From TMP-24 sp046348855 (GTDB lineage Bacteria; Pseudomonadota; Alphaproteobacteria; Rhodobacterales; Rhodobacteraceae), in assembly GCA_046348855.1 (NCBI GenBank), contig JAXMDK010000005.1, forward strand, positions 1-64,000: DNA of 64,000 bases, in the 5' to 3' direction. This document shows positions 33,136 through 41,712 of the stretch, one piece after another; the stretch's first letter is position 1; each line of letters opens with the position of its first letter. The position numbers and the translations under genes are program-made. Under the pieces are notes generated by a model. It did not search any database, was not told the origin of the DNA, and was given only the letters and a program-made list of their open reading frames with translations.

Positions 33136-34914
33136 ATGACCGGCTACACCGCCCCGACCCGCGACCTGCAGTTCGTGTTGCATGAAGTCCTGGATGTGAA
33201 GGCCTCGGGCATTCCGGGCTTCGACGAACTTGAACCGGACTTCACCGGCGCGATCCTGGAAGAGGCGGGCAAACTGTCGCGCGAGGTGCTGGCCCCCCTG
33301 AACGCGACGGGCGACGCCGAAGGCTGCCGGCTTGAAAACGGCGTGGTGCGCACCCCGAAAGGCTTCAAGGAAGCCTTCGCGGCGATGAAGGCCGGCGGCT
33401 GGACGGCGCTGGACGCCGACCCGGCCTTTGGCGGGCAGGGCATGCCCTATGTGCTGTATTCGGCGGTCGGCGAAATGTTCGTCTCCGCCAACATGGCCTT
33501 CAACATGTATCAGGGCCTGACCCACGGCGCCTGTTCGGCGATCCACGTCCACGGCACCGACGCGCAGAAGGCCACCTACCTGCCGAAGATGGTCAGCTGC
33601 GACTGGACCGGCACCATGAACCTGACCGAACCGCACTGCGGCACCGACCTGGGGCTCTTGCGCACCAAGGCCGAGCCGCAGGCCGACGGCAGCTACAGGA
33701 TCACCGGCCAGAAGATCTTCATTTCCGCCGGCGAACATGACCTGGCCGAGAACATCATCCATCTGGTCCTGGCCAAGGCGCCGGGCGGCGGCGAGGGCAC
33801 CAAGGGCATCTCGCTCTTCATCGTGCCGAAATTCCTGGTCAATGCCGACGGCAGCCTTGGCGCCCGCAACGCCCTGTCGGCCGGCAAGATCGAGGAAAAG
33901 ATGGGCATCCACGGCAATGCCACCTGCGTGATGAACTACGACGGCGCGACCGGCTATCTCCTGGGCGATCTGCACAAGGGCATGCGGGCGATGTTCACCA
34001 TGATGAACGAGGCCCGCCTCAGCGTCGGCCTGCAGGGCTATGCCGTCGCCGAAGCCGCCTACCAGAAAAGCCTCGGCTATGCCCGCGAACGGCTTCAGGG
34101 CCGCGACGTGACCGGCCCCCGGAACCCTAAGGGACCGGCCGACCCGCTGATCGTCCATCCTGACATCCGCCGCAACCTCATGGACCAGAAAAGCTTTGTC
34201 GAAGGCGCGCGGGCGCTGACGCTCTGGGGCGCCTCGCTGATCGACCGGGCGCACCGCAGCGGCGATGACGCGGCCGAGGGGCTGATCTCGCTCCTGACCC
34301 CGGTCATCAAGGGCTTCCTGACCGACAAGGGCTTCGAAGGCACCGTCCAGGCCCAGCAGGTCTGGGGCGGCCACGGCTATATCGAGGAACAGGGCATGAG
34401 CCAGTTCGTCCGCGATGCCCGCATCACCATGATCTACGAAGGCGCCAACGGCGTGCAGGCGCTGGACCTCGTCGGCCGCAAGCTGGCGCAGGATGGCGGC
34501 AAACCCTTGATGGGCTTCTTCGAGATGGTGAAGACCTTCATCAAGGAAAACGAAGGCGACGCCGCGCTGAAGGAAACGATCCTCGACCCGCTGAAGGCCG
34601 CCTCGAAGGACCTGCAGGCGGCGGCCATGTACTTCATGCAAGAGGGCATGAAGAACCCCAACGCCGCGCTGGCCGGTTCCTACGATTTCATGCATCTCTT
34701 CGGCCATGTCTGCCTGGGGCTGATGTGGGCGCGCGCGGCCCGGGCGGCACAGGCGGCCTTGACCGCCGGCACCGGCGACCGCACCTTCTATGAAACCAAG
34801 CTGGCCACCGGGCGCTACTACGCCGCCCGTCACCTGCCGGCGACAGCGCTGCATCTGGCGCGCATCCGGTCTGGCGCCGATCCGGTCATGGCGCTCGACC
34901 AGGGCGCGTTCTAA
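33136..34914 (+). CDS. Acyl-CoA dehydrogenase with C-terminal extension (FadE-type)
   Basis: A 592-residue flavoprotein of the long acyl-CoA dehydrogenase type. Motifs: MNLTEPHCGTDLG (FAD/substrate loop, about residues 157-169), WGGHGYIEEQGMSQFVRD with YEGANGVQALDL (about 415-445), and a C-terminal extension after residue 470 found in this subfamily. It carries out the first step of fatty-acid beta-oxidation. AAAGGA precedes the start. It follows the second merR gene closely, while thiolase and hydratase/dehydrogenase follow downstream. Confidence 0.94.
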   Translation: MTGYTAPTRDLQFVLHEVLDVKASGIPGFDELEPDFTGAILEEAGKLSREVLAPLNATGDAEGCRLENGVVRTPKGFKEAFAAMKAGGWTALDADPAFGGQGMPYVLYSAVGEMFVSANMAFNMYQGLTHGACSAIHVHGTDAQKATYLPKMVSCDWTGTMNLTEPHCGTDLGLLRTKAEPQADGSYRITGQKIFISAGEHDLAENIIHLVLAKAPGGGEGTKGISLFIVPKFLVNADGSLGARNALSAGKIEEKMGIHGNATCVMNYDGATGYLLGDLHKGMRAMFTMMNEARLSVGLQGYAVAEAAYQKSLGYARERLQGRDVTGPRNPKGPADPLIVHPDIRRNLMDQKSFVEGARALTLWGASLIDRAHRSGDDAAEGLISLLTPVIKGFLTDKGFEGTVQAQQVWGGHGYIEEQGMSQFVRDARITMIYEGANGVQALDLVGRKLAQDGGKPLMGFFEMVKTFIKENEGDAALKETILDPLKAASKDLQAAAMYFMQEGMKNPNAALAGSYDFMHLFGHVCLGLMWARAARAAQAALTAGTGDRTFYETKLATGRYYAARHLPATALHLARIRSGADPVMALDQGAF

Positions 34915-34986
34915 GGTGAGGGCCGTTCGCCCAGGTCTCGCAGCAGGCGAGCCGGCCTCGTTGTCGACGCGATCAGGAATGGACCC

Positions 34987-35199
34987 ATGCCCAAGCGCCT
35001 TCGCCTCACCCGCCGCTTCACCGTCGCCATGACCAATGACGCGCACCGCACCCTCTTCCGCTTCGCCGACGAAGCCGAAATCTCGGTCGACGAGGCGCTG
35101 TCGTTCCTGTTCGAGAATTTCGGCTCGATCACCAACGCCGAGAACCTTGGCCACCGGCTGCGGCTGTTCAAGGCCGAACTGGCCGACCGCAAGGCTTGA
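34987..35199 (+). CDS. Small conserved-looking hypothetical protein
   Basis: A 70-residue protein that I do not recognise by name. It starts MPKRLRLTRRFTVAM, then has two amphipathic helices (AHRTLFRFADEAEISVDEAL; FLFENFGSI). The layout, with an N-terminal basic strand followed by short helices, would suit a small RHH-like DNA-binding protein, but the match is weak. A CAGGAATG site lies upstream. It sits inside the beta-oxidation locus between the acyl-CoA dehydrogenase and the GST gene. Confidence 0.65.
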   Translation: MPKRLRLTRRFTVAMTNDAHRTLFRFADEAEISVDEALSFLFENFGSITNAENLGHRLRLFKAELADRKA

Positions 35200-35214
35200 G
35201 GGGCAAGGGCGGAT

Positions 35215-35234
35215 GAGTATTTTTGCAAGGAAAA
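35215..35234 (+). repeat. GAGTATTTTT-type motif, copy 1
   Basis: GAGTATTTTTGCAAGGAAAA. It matches the copy at 41031-41050 at 18 of 20 positions and is facing, in inverted orientation, the copy at 35393-35412. It lies just after the small hypothetical gene. No GC hairpin precedes it here, unlike at 41001. Confidence 0.6.
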
Positions 35235-35392
35235 CGCAGAAGATGCGCCCCGGACACCCGCAAGATACGCTTGCGTCGCGGCTGTTGACCGGCGGCCGGG
35301 GCGGCTTTTCCCTTGGCGGTCATCGGCTCTCCAGCCTGTACCGCGGGACCGAGGAAACCGCAGCAGGGTTAACATCCGGTTACCGCGCGGCT

Positions 35393-35412
35393 TTTTCCTT
35401 GCCCAAATACTC
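35393..35412 (-). repeat. GAGTATTTTT-type motif, inverted copy
   Basis: On the minus strand this reads GAGTATTTGGGCAAGGAAAA, an inverted relative of the copy at 35215-35234. Together the two bracket about 160 bases of sequence in which I see no gene, upstream of the GST gene. The bracketed part includes a GGTTAACATCCGGTTACC patch (near 35367-35384). Confidence 0.55.
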
Positions 35413-35448
35413 GAAACCGGCCGATCCGCAGCGGAAAGGCCGACCGGA

Positions 35449-36075
35449 ATGAGCGCGAAACTCTACTGCTTCGGCGAAAGCGGCAATTGCTACAAGGCGG
35501 CGCTGACCATGACGCTCGCGGGCTATGAATGGCAGCCGGTCTGGGTCGATTTCTTCAACGGCGCCTCGCGGACGCCGGAATTTCTGGCCCTGAACGAAAT
35601 GGGCGAGGCGCCGGTCTTCGTCGGCGACGGCCTGACGCTGACCCAGTCCTGCGTCATCCAGCTGCATGTCGCCGAACGGACCGGCCGGCTCTTCGACGGC
35701 GACCGGGCCGAGATCCTGCGCTGGCTGTTTTGGGACGGGCAGAAGGGAACGGGCCAGCAGGGCGCGTTGCGGTTCCTGATGAACTTCCTGCCCGAGGAAA
35801 AGCGCCCGCGCGAGGCGATCGCCTGGCTGTCGGGCCGGGTCCTCTCGGCGCTCGGCACGCTCGACCGCCATCTTGACGGCCGCGACTGGGTGGCGGGGGA
35901 CCGCCCGACCATCGCCGACATGGCCTGCTGCGGCTATCTCTATTACCCCGAACCCTTCGGGTTCGACCGCGCGAATTTCCCGCACATCGACCGCTGGCTG
36001 GACCGGATCACCGCCCTGCCCGGCTGGAAACATCCCTATGATTTGATGCCCGGCAACCCGTCGGACCGGGCATGA
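35449..36075 (+). CDS. Glutathione S-transferase family protein
   Basis: A 208-residue protein with an N-terminal thioredoxin-like domain (KLYCFGESGNCYKAALTM; GEAPVFVGDGLTLTQS with the glutathione-contact residues) and an all-helical C-terminal domain (VAGDRPTIADMACCGYL). GSTs in acyl-CoA operons may detoxify or isomerise reactive intermediates. The gene ends ten bases before the thiolase start and is probably co-transcribed. The start at 35449 has only a weak ribosome site. Confidence 0.88.
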   Translation: MSAKLYCFGESGNCYKAALTMTLAGYEWQPVWVDFFNGASRTPEFLALNEMGEAPVFVGDGLTLTQSCVIQLHVAERTGRLFDGDRAEILRWLFWDGQKGTGQQGALRFLMNFLPEEKRPREAIAWLSGRVLSALGTLDRHLDGRDWVAGDRPTIADMACCGYLYYPEPFGFDRANFPHIDRWLDRITALPGWKHPYDLMPGNPSDRA

Positions 36076-36085
36076 GGAGGATCAG

Positions 36086-37297
36086 ATGACCGAAGCCTAC
36101 ATCTATGACGCCGCCCGGACGCCGCGCGGCAAGGGCCGGGCGGACGGCAGCCTGCACGAGGTGACGTCCGTCGCCCTGTCGGCGCGGCTGCTGAACGCGG
36201 TCAAGGACCGCAACGGGCTCGACGGCCATGCGGTCGAGGATGTGATCTGGGGCAATGTCACCCAGGTCGGCGAACAGGGCGGCTGCCTCGCCCGCTCGGC
36301 GGTGCTTCTGTCCGACCTCGACGAATCGATCCCCGGCCTGGCCATCAACCGCTTCTGCGCGAGCGGCATGGAGGCGGTGAACCTGGCCGCCAACCAGGTG
36401 AAGGGCGGCGCCGGCCAGGCCTATATCGCCGGTGGCGTCGAGATGATGGGCCGCGTGGCGATGGGCTCGGACGGGGCGGCGATCGCCGTCGACCCGACGC
36501 TGGCGATGAAGACCTACTTCGTGCCGCAGGGCATTTCGGCCGACATCATCGCCACCGAATACGGCTTCACCCGCGAGGACGCCGACGCGCTGGCGGTCGA
36601 AAGCCAGCGGCGCGCGGCGGCGGCCTGGGCCGACAACCGTTTCGTCCGCTCGATCGTGCCGGTGAAGGACCAGAACGGCCTGACGATCCTCGAGCGCGAC
36701 GAATACATGCGCCCCGGCACCGACATGGCGACGCTGGCCAAGCTCGACCCGTCCTTCAAGGCGATGGGCGAGGTCATGCCCGGCTTCGACAAGATCGCCA
36801 TCATGAAATATCCGCATCTGGAGCGGATCAACCACATCCACCATGCTGGCAACTCCTCGGGCATCGTCGACGGGGCCGCCGCGGTGCTGATCGGCAATGC
36901 CGAATTCGGCAAGGCCCATGGGCTGAAGCCGCGCGCCCGCATCCGCGCCACCGCCAAGATCGGCACCGATCCGACGATCATGCTGACCGGCCCGGTGCCG
37001 GTGACCGAGAAGATCCTCCGCGACAGCGGCATGGCGATCTCCGACATCGACCTTTTCGAGGTGAACGAGGCCTTCGCCTCGGTGGTCCTGCGCTTCTGCC
37101 AGGCCTTCCAGGTCGATCCGGCGCGGGTCAACCCCAACGGCGGGTCGATCGCGATGGGCCACCCGCTGGGCGCGACCGGCGCGATCATCATCGGCACGCT
37201 TCTGGACGAGCTGGAGCGCACCGGCAAGGGCACCGGCCTCGCCACGCTCTGCATCGCCTCGGGCATGGGCGCCGCGACGATCATCGAAAGGGTCTGA
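36086..37297 (+). CDS. fadA: Acetyl-CoA C-acyltransferase (3-ketoacyl-CoA thiolase)
   Basis: A 403-residue thiolase, the last step of beta-oxidation. The nucleophilic cysteine lies in INRFCASGMEAVN (about residues 86-98), NEAFASV carries the first catalytic-loop motif, GGSIAMGHPLGATGA the active histidine, and CIASGMGAAT the second cysteine. GAGGAG precedes the start. Its partner FadJ-type subunit is two genes downstream, with two cupin genes inserted between them. Confidence 0.95.
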   Translation: MTEAYIYDAARTPRGKGRADGSLHEVTSVALSARLLNAVKDRNGLDGHAVEDVIWGNVTQVGEQGGCLARSAVLLSDLDESIPGLAINRFCASGMEAVNLAANQVKGGAGQAYIAGGVEMMGRVAMGSDGAAIAVDPTLAMKTYFVPQGISADIIATEYGFTREDADALAVESQRRAAAAWADNRFVRSIVPVKDQNGLTILERDEYMRPGTDMATLAKLDPSFKAMGEVMPGFDKIAIMKYPHLERINHIHHAGNSSGIVDGAAAVLIGNAEFGKAHGLKPRARIRATAKIGTDPTIMLTGPVPVTEKILRDSGMAISDIDLFEVNEAFASVVLRFCQAFQVDPARVNPNGGSIAMGHPLGATGAIIIGTLLDELERTGKGTGLATLCIASGMGAATIIERV

Positions 37298-37335
37298 CGC
37301 CGGCGCGCGGCGCGGTCCCAGCGAAAGGACGCAGG

Positions 37336-37806
37336 ATGCCTGTCATCGACCAGTCGAAATGCCCGGTCAAAACCGGCTCGATCTACCCCGAGCCCTATGC
37401 GGCGATGATGAAGGGCCGCTCGTCCTTGCGTCTGGGCGAGGCCGGCGGGCTGACCCAGTTCGGCGCGAACCTGGTGACGCTCGAGCCCGGCGCCATGTCG
37501 AGCCTGCGCCACTGGCACAAGGCCGAGGACGAATTCGTCATGGTGACCGAGGGTGAATGCGTGCTGATCGACGACACGGGCGAGCATGTCATGCGGCCCG
37601 GCGATTGCGCCGCCTTCCCGGCGAACGACGGCAACGGCCACCATTTCGTCAACCGCACCGCCCGGCCGGCCAAATTCCTGGTGGTCGGAACCAAGGCCCC
37701 GCGCGAGGTCGCTACCTATTCCGACGTCGACCTGCGGGTCGAGATGGAAGGCGGCAAGGCGCGCTTCACCTACCGCGACGGCAGCGATTACAGGGGGCCG
37801 CGATGA
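37336..37806 (+). CDS. Single-domain cupin protein
   Basis: A 156-residue protein with one cupin barrel. The metal-binding motif appears as SSLRHWHKAEDEFVMVTEG (two His and a Glu), and the second motif is GDCAAFPANDGNGHHFVN. It ends in a VATYSDVDLRVE tail. The same layout is repeated twice in the next gene. The enzymatic role is unknown; metal-dependent cupins range from dioxygenases to isomerases. AAAGGA precedes the start. The stop overlaps the next gene by four bases. Confidence 0.88.
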   Translation: MPVIDQSKCPVKTGSIYPEPYAAMMKGRSSLRLGEAGGLTQFGANLVTLEPGAMSSLRHWHKAEDEFVMVTEGECVLIDDTGEHVMRPGDCAAFPANDGNGHHFVNRTARPAKFLVVGTKAPREVATYSDVDLRVEMEGGKARFTYRDGSDYRGPR

Positions 37807-38792
37807 TCGTCCGCAAGGGTCAGGCCCGGCGCAACGGCTACGACGACGGGCGCGAATCCATCCATCTGTCGGATACGGGCGGGCTCAGCCAGTTCGGCGT
37901 TCATCTGGAAACCCTGCCGCCGGGCGGTCTCACCTCGGAACGGCACTGGCACACGGCCGAAGATGAATTCCTTTATGTCCTTGAAGGGCAGGCCACCGTC
38001 ATCGACGGCGACGGCGCCCATCTGCTGGGGCCAGGGGGCGCGGCCGCTTGGCGGCAGGGCGATCCGAATGCCCATCATGTCGCGAACCGGAGCGCGGCGC
38101 CCCTGCGTTACATCATCGTCGGTTCCCGCGTCGCGGGCGACGTCTGCCACTATCCCGACAGCGGCAGCCGGCAGGTGAACGGCGATACGACCTGGCAGGT
38201 GCTGACCGACGCCGGCCGCGTACTCCGCAGCGGCGACCTGCCGCCCCGCCTGCAGAACCTAGCGCCGGCCTGGGGCACCCCGGCCGACCTGTCCGCGCCG
38301 GTCCGCCGCATCCTGCCCGCCGGCACGGTCGCGCCGGAAACCGGCCCGTCCTCCTACCCCGCCCCGCACACGCTGCCCGAAGGCCGCATGCGCTGGTGGC
38401 CGCTCTCCGACGCGGGCGGCCTGACCCAATACGGCGCCTTCGTCGAGGAACTGATGCCCGGCGCCCGGTCCAGCCAGCGCCACTGGCACGAGGCTGAGGA
38501 CGAATTCCTTTATGCCCTCGCCGGCGAAGTGACCGTGGCCGAGGATGACGGCGAACATCCGCTCGCCCCCGGCGATGCTGCCTGCTGGCCCAAAGGCACG
38601 GCCAACGCCCACTGCCTGGTCAACCGCTCTGACCGGCCGGCCACCTACCTCATCGTCGGCACGCGCGCCCCGGAAGACGCCTGCCATTACCCCGACATCG
38701 ACCTTCACTATACGCGCCGGGCGGGACAACGCGCCTTCACCCGCAAGGACGGAACCCCCTACCCCGGCTGGCCCAAGGAGACACTGAGATGA
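37803..38792 (+). CDS. Tandem (double) cupin protein
   Basis: A 329-residue protein made of two cupin modules similar to the single-domain protein upstream. Module one has SERHWHTAEDEFLYVLEG and ends DVCHYPDSG; module two has SQRHWHEAEDEFLYALAG and ends DACHYPDIDLHYT. Both keep the His-x-His and Glu ligands, so both could bind metal. It overlaps the upstream cupin gene and the downstream fadJ-type gene by four bases each, so it must be produced with the beta-oxidation enzymes. Function unknown. Confidence 0.88.
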   Translation: MIVRKGQARRNGYDDGRESIHLSDTGGLSQFGVHLETLPPGGLTSERHWHTAEDEFLYVLEGQATVIDGDGAHLLGPGGAAAWRQGDPNAHHVANRSAAPLRYIIVGSRVAGDVCHYPDSGSRQVNGDTTWQVLTDAGRVLRSGDLPPRLQNLAPAWGTPADLSAPVRRILPAGTVAPETGPSSYPAPHTLPEGRMRWWPLSDAGGLTQYGAFVEELMPGARSSQRHWHEAEDEFLYALAGEVTVAEDDGEHPLAPGDAACWPKGTANAHCLVNRSDRPATYLIVGTRAPEDACHYPDIDLHYTRRAGQRAFTRKDGTPYPGWPKETLR

Positions 38793-40990
38793 GCGATTTT
38801 TCCTATGCCGTCGACGCCGATGGCGTCGCCACCATCACCTGGGACGTCAAGTCCAAGTCGATGAACGTCCTCAATCTGGAAGCGGCCGCCGAGCTTGACA
38901 CGCTGATCGACCGCGCCATCGCCGACCAGAACGTCAAGGGCGTGATCCTGACCTCGGGCAAGAAGGACTTCGCCGGCGGGATGGATCTCAACATCATCGC
39001 CCGGATGAAGGAAAGCGCCGGCGACGATCCGGCGCGGGGCCTCTTCGACGGGATCATGGGCTTTCACCGGCTGGAGCGGAAGATCGAGCTGATGGGCCGC
39101 GACCTGAAGACCGGCAAGGGCGGCAAGCCGATCGTCGCCGCCCTGCCCGGCACCGCGCTTGGCATCGGGCTGGAAATCCCGCTCTCCTGCCACCGGATCA
39201 TCGCCGCCGACAACCCCAAGGCCAAGATCGGCCTGCCGGAGATCCTGGTCGGCATCTTCCCCGGCGCGGGCGGCACGACGCGGCTGGTCCGCAAGCTCGG
39301 GCCGATGGTCGCCTCGCCCTTCCTCCTGGAAGGCAAGCTGTCCGACCCCAAGGCCGCCAGGGCCGCCGGCATAATCGACGAGGTGGTCGCCCCCGACCAG
39401 CTTCTGGCGCGGGCGAAGGAATGGCTGCTGGCCGCGAAAGAGGCCGACATCGTCAAGCCCTGGGACGTCAAGGGCTACAAGCTGCCCGGCGGTGCGCCCT
39501 ATCACCCCGCCGGTTTCATGACCTTTGTCGGCGCTTCGGCGCTGGTGAACGGCAAGACCCAGGGCGTCTATCCGGCAGCCAAGGCGCTTCTGGCGGCGGT
39601 CTATGAAGGCGCACTGGTGCCCTTCGACACCGCCATCCGGATCGAGGCGCGCTGGTTCACCCATGTGCTGATGAACCCCTCCTCTTCTGCCATGATCCGG
39701 TCGCTCTTCATCAACAAGGAGGCGCTGGAAAAGGGTGCCAACCGGCCCAAGGTCGCCGACCAGACGGTGAAGAAGCTCGGCGTCCTCGGCGCCGGCATGA
39801 TGGGGGCGGGCATCGGCTATGTCGCGGCCAGCGCCGGGATCGAGGTGGTGCTGATCGACGCCAGCCAGGAAGCCGCCGACCGCGGCAAATCCCATTCGGC
39901 CGACCTGCTCGACAAGGGGATGAAGCGCGGGCGTGTCACGGCCGAGAAGAAGGCCGAGGTGCTGGCCCGCATCACCGCGACGACCGACTATGCCGCCCTT
40001 GCCGGCTGCGACCTGATCGTCGAGGCGGTGTTCGAGGACATGAAGGTCAAGGCCGAGGTCACCGCCCGCGCCGAAGCCGCGATCCCCGACACCGCGATCT
40101 TCGCGACCAACACCTCGACCCTGCCGATTTCCGACCTTGCCAAGGCATCGAAGCGCCCCGGCCAGTTCATCGGCATCCACTTCTTCTCGCCGGTCGACAA
40201 GATGATGCTGGTCGAGATCATCCGCGGCCGTGAAACCGGTGACCTGGCGGTGGCCAAGGCGCTGGATTTCGTCCGCCAGATCCGCAAGACCCCGATCGTC
40301 GTCAACGACGCGCGCTTCTTCTACGCCAACCGCTGCATCATCCCCTACATCAACGAAGGCATCCGCATGGTCGCCGAAGGGGTGGAGCCGGCGCTGATCG
40401 AAAACGCCGCCAAGCTGGTCGGGCTGCCGCTCGGGCCGCTGCAGCTCGTGGACGAAACCTCGATCGACCTTGGCGTGAAGATCGCCAAGGCGACGAAGGC
40501 GGCGATGGGCGCGGCCTACCCGGACGGCGCGGTCGACAAGGTTCTCTTTGCGATGGCCGATCAGGGGCGGCTGGGGCGCAAGGCCAACGCCGGCTTCTAC
40601 GCCTATGACGCGACCGGCGCGCGGCTCGGGCTGTGGGACGGCCTCGCCGCCGCCTGGCCCGTCGCCAAGGCCCAGCCCGAACTGGCCGAGGTCCAGCACC
40701 GGCTTCTGTTCGCGCAGGTGCTTGAAGCCGTCCGCGCGCTGGAGGAAGGCGTCCTGACCGACATCCGCGAAGGCGACGTCGGCGCGATCCTCGGCTGGGG
40801 CTTCTGCCCGTGGTCGGGCGGCCCGTTCGGCTGGCTCGACATCCTCGGCGCGGCGCGCGCGGTCGACCTGTGCGACGGGCTGGAAAAGACCAACGGCGCC
40901 CGCTTCAAGGCCCCGAAGCTCTTGCGCGAGATGGCGGCGAAGGGCCAAAGCTTCTACGGCCGGTTCGGGGGGCAGGCCAAGGCGGCGTGA
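38789..40990 (+). CDS. fadJ: Bifunctional enoyl-CoA hydratase/3-hydroxyacyl-CoA dehydrogenase (FadB/FadJ-type)
   Basis: A 733-residue two-part enzyme for the middle steps of beta-oxidation. The N-terminal hydratase/isomerase part covers about residues 1-300 (ILTSGKKDFAGGMDLN; LPEILVGIFPGAGGTTRL). The NAD-binding part opens with LGVLGAGMMGAGIGYVA at about residue 330, and IGIHFFSPVDKMMLVEII follows. The C-terminal dehydrogenase half is complete. It is coupled by ATGA to the double-cupin gene and followed by a strong hairpin at 41001. The name FadJ is by layout; FadB is equally possible. Confidence 0.94.
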   Translation: MSDFSYAVDADGVATITWDVKSKSMNVLNLEAAAELDTLIDRAIADQNVKGVILTSGKKDFAGGMDLNIIARMKESAGDDPARGLFDGIMGFHRLERKIELMGRDLKTGKGGKPIVAALPGTALGIGLEIPLSCHRIIAADNPKAKIGLPEILVGIFPGAGGTTRLVRKLGPMVASPFLLEGKLSDPKAARAAGIIDEVVAPDQLLARAKEWLLAAKEADIVKPWDVKGYKLPGGAPYHPAGFMTFVGASALVNGKTQGVYPAAKALLAAVYEGALVPFDTAIRIEARWFTHVLMNPSSSAMIRSLFINKEALEKGANRPKVADQTVKKLGVLGAGMMGAGIGYVAASAGIEVVLIDASQEAADRGKSHSADLLDKGMKRGRVTAEKKAEVLARITATTDYAALAGCDLIVEAVFEDMKVKAEVTARAEAAIPDTAIFATNTSTLPISDLAKASKRPGQFIGIHFFSPVDKMMLVEIIRGRETGDLAVAKALDFVRQIRKTPIVVNDARFFYANRCIIPYINEGIRMVAEGVEPALIENAAKLVGLPLGPLQLVDETSIDLGVKIAKATKAAMGAAYPDGAVDKVLFAMADQGRLGRKANAGFYAYDATGARLGLWDGLAAAWPVAKAQPELAEVQHRLLFAQVLEAVRALEEGVLTDIREGDVGAILGWGFCPWSGGPFGWLDILGAARAVDLCDGLEKTNGARFKAPKLLREMAAKGQSFYGRFGGQAKAA

Positions 40991-41000
40991 GGCGGAAAGG

Positions 41001-41021
41001 CTGGGGGCTTTGCGCCCCCAG
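41001..41021 (+). terminator. Terminator hairpin after the beta-oxidation operon
   Basis: CTGGGGGC (41001-41008), loop TTTGC, GCCCCCAG (41014-41021): a perfect eight-base stem, followed after a short C-rich spacer by a T-rich stretch (TATTTTT at 41034-41040). It lies 11 bases after the operon's last stop and fits an intrinsic terminator, although the T-run is displaced from the stem. Confidence 0.65.
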
Positions 41022-41030
41022 ACCCCCGCA

Positions 41031-41050
41031 GAGTATTTTTCAAAGGAAAA
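41031..41050 (+). repeat. GAGTATTTTT-type motif, copy 3
   Basis: GAGTATTTTTCAAAGGAAAA, 18 of 20 positions shared with 35215-35234. It is preceded by a GC hairpin and a CCCCCG stretch, the complete form of the dispersed element also seen in variant form at 28595-28670. It separates the beta-oxidation operon from the convergent sulfotransferase gene, whose stop lies just beyond. Confidence 0.6.
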
Positions 41051-41058
41051 GCATAACC

Positions 41059-41712
41059 CTACGGCTCGAACCGATAGCCGAACCGCGCAATATCCGCCGC
41101 GCAAAGCTCGTCCACCAGGCCCGCGTCGGCGTCGCTGTAAAGCCCCCGCCAGTCGCTGGGCCGGTCGCTTTCATTGACGCGCGGCAACGGCCCGAGGCGA
41201 AAGCCCAGATGCGCCTCGAACGGAGCGAGGTCAGCGTCAGCCTCCTCCAGCCGCACGAACAGGTCGCAGCGTTCCTGCCCCGCCACCGTCTGCATATAGG
41301 CGCCGCAGGGCCAAGCGGCCAGCGCCGCGATGGTCGCCGGGTGGTTGAGGAAATCGCTGAACCCCAGCGCCCTCGCCAGCCCGACCGCCGGGTGATCGAA
41401 GCTCTGACCCTTCAGCCAGTGATAGTAGCTGACCATCCGGTCCCAGGGATTGCGCACCATCGTCAGGACGAAGAAATCCGCCATCTCGTCCGCGCCGACC
41501 AGCCCGTCAATGTCGGCCAGCGTCGAATGTTTCCACAGCCGGCCGCGCGCCGTCAACCCGCGCTGCCGCGCCGCCCGTGCCCGGGCCTTGGGCGTGTCGC
41601 CGATCAGGATGTCGTCCTTCAGTGCGCGTCCCTCGAGCGCGAGGCTCAGCGCCGTGCCACCGGTCTTGGGAATATGGACGAAGATATAGCGCCGCCCGCG
41701 CGAGACGATCAT
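41059..41712 (-). CDS. Sulfotransferase family protein
   Basis: A 217-residue protein with the PAPS-binding loop YIFVHIPKTGGTALSLAL (about residues 9-26) and a second family segment VRNPWDRMVSYYHWL (about 86-100), both typical of the sulfotransferase family 2 group that modifies carbohydrates. The start at 41712 overlaps the stop of the EamA transporter gene, so the two are coupled. The acceptor is unknown; a surface glycan or exported metabolite is possible. Confidence 0.87.
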   Translation of the reverse strand: MIVSRGRRYIFVHIPKTGGTALSLALEGRALKDDILIGDTPKARARAARQRGLTARGRLWKHSTLADIDGLVGADEMADFFVLTMVRNPWDRMVSYYHWLKGQSFDHPAVGLARALGFSDFLNHPATIAALAAWPCGAYMQTVAGQERCDLFVRLEEADADLAPFEAHLGFRLGPLPRVNESDRPSDWRGLYSDADAGLVDELCAADIARFGYRFEP

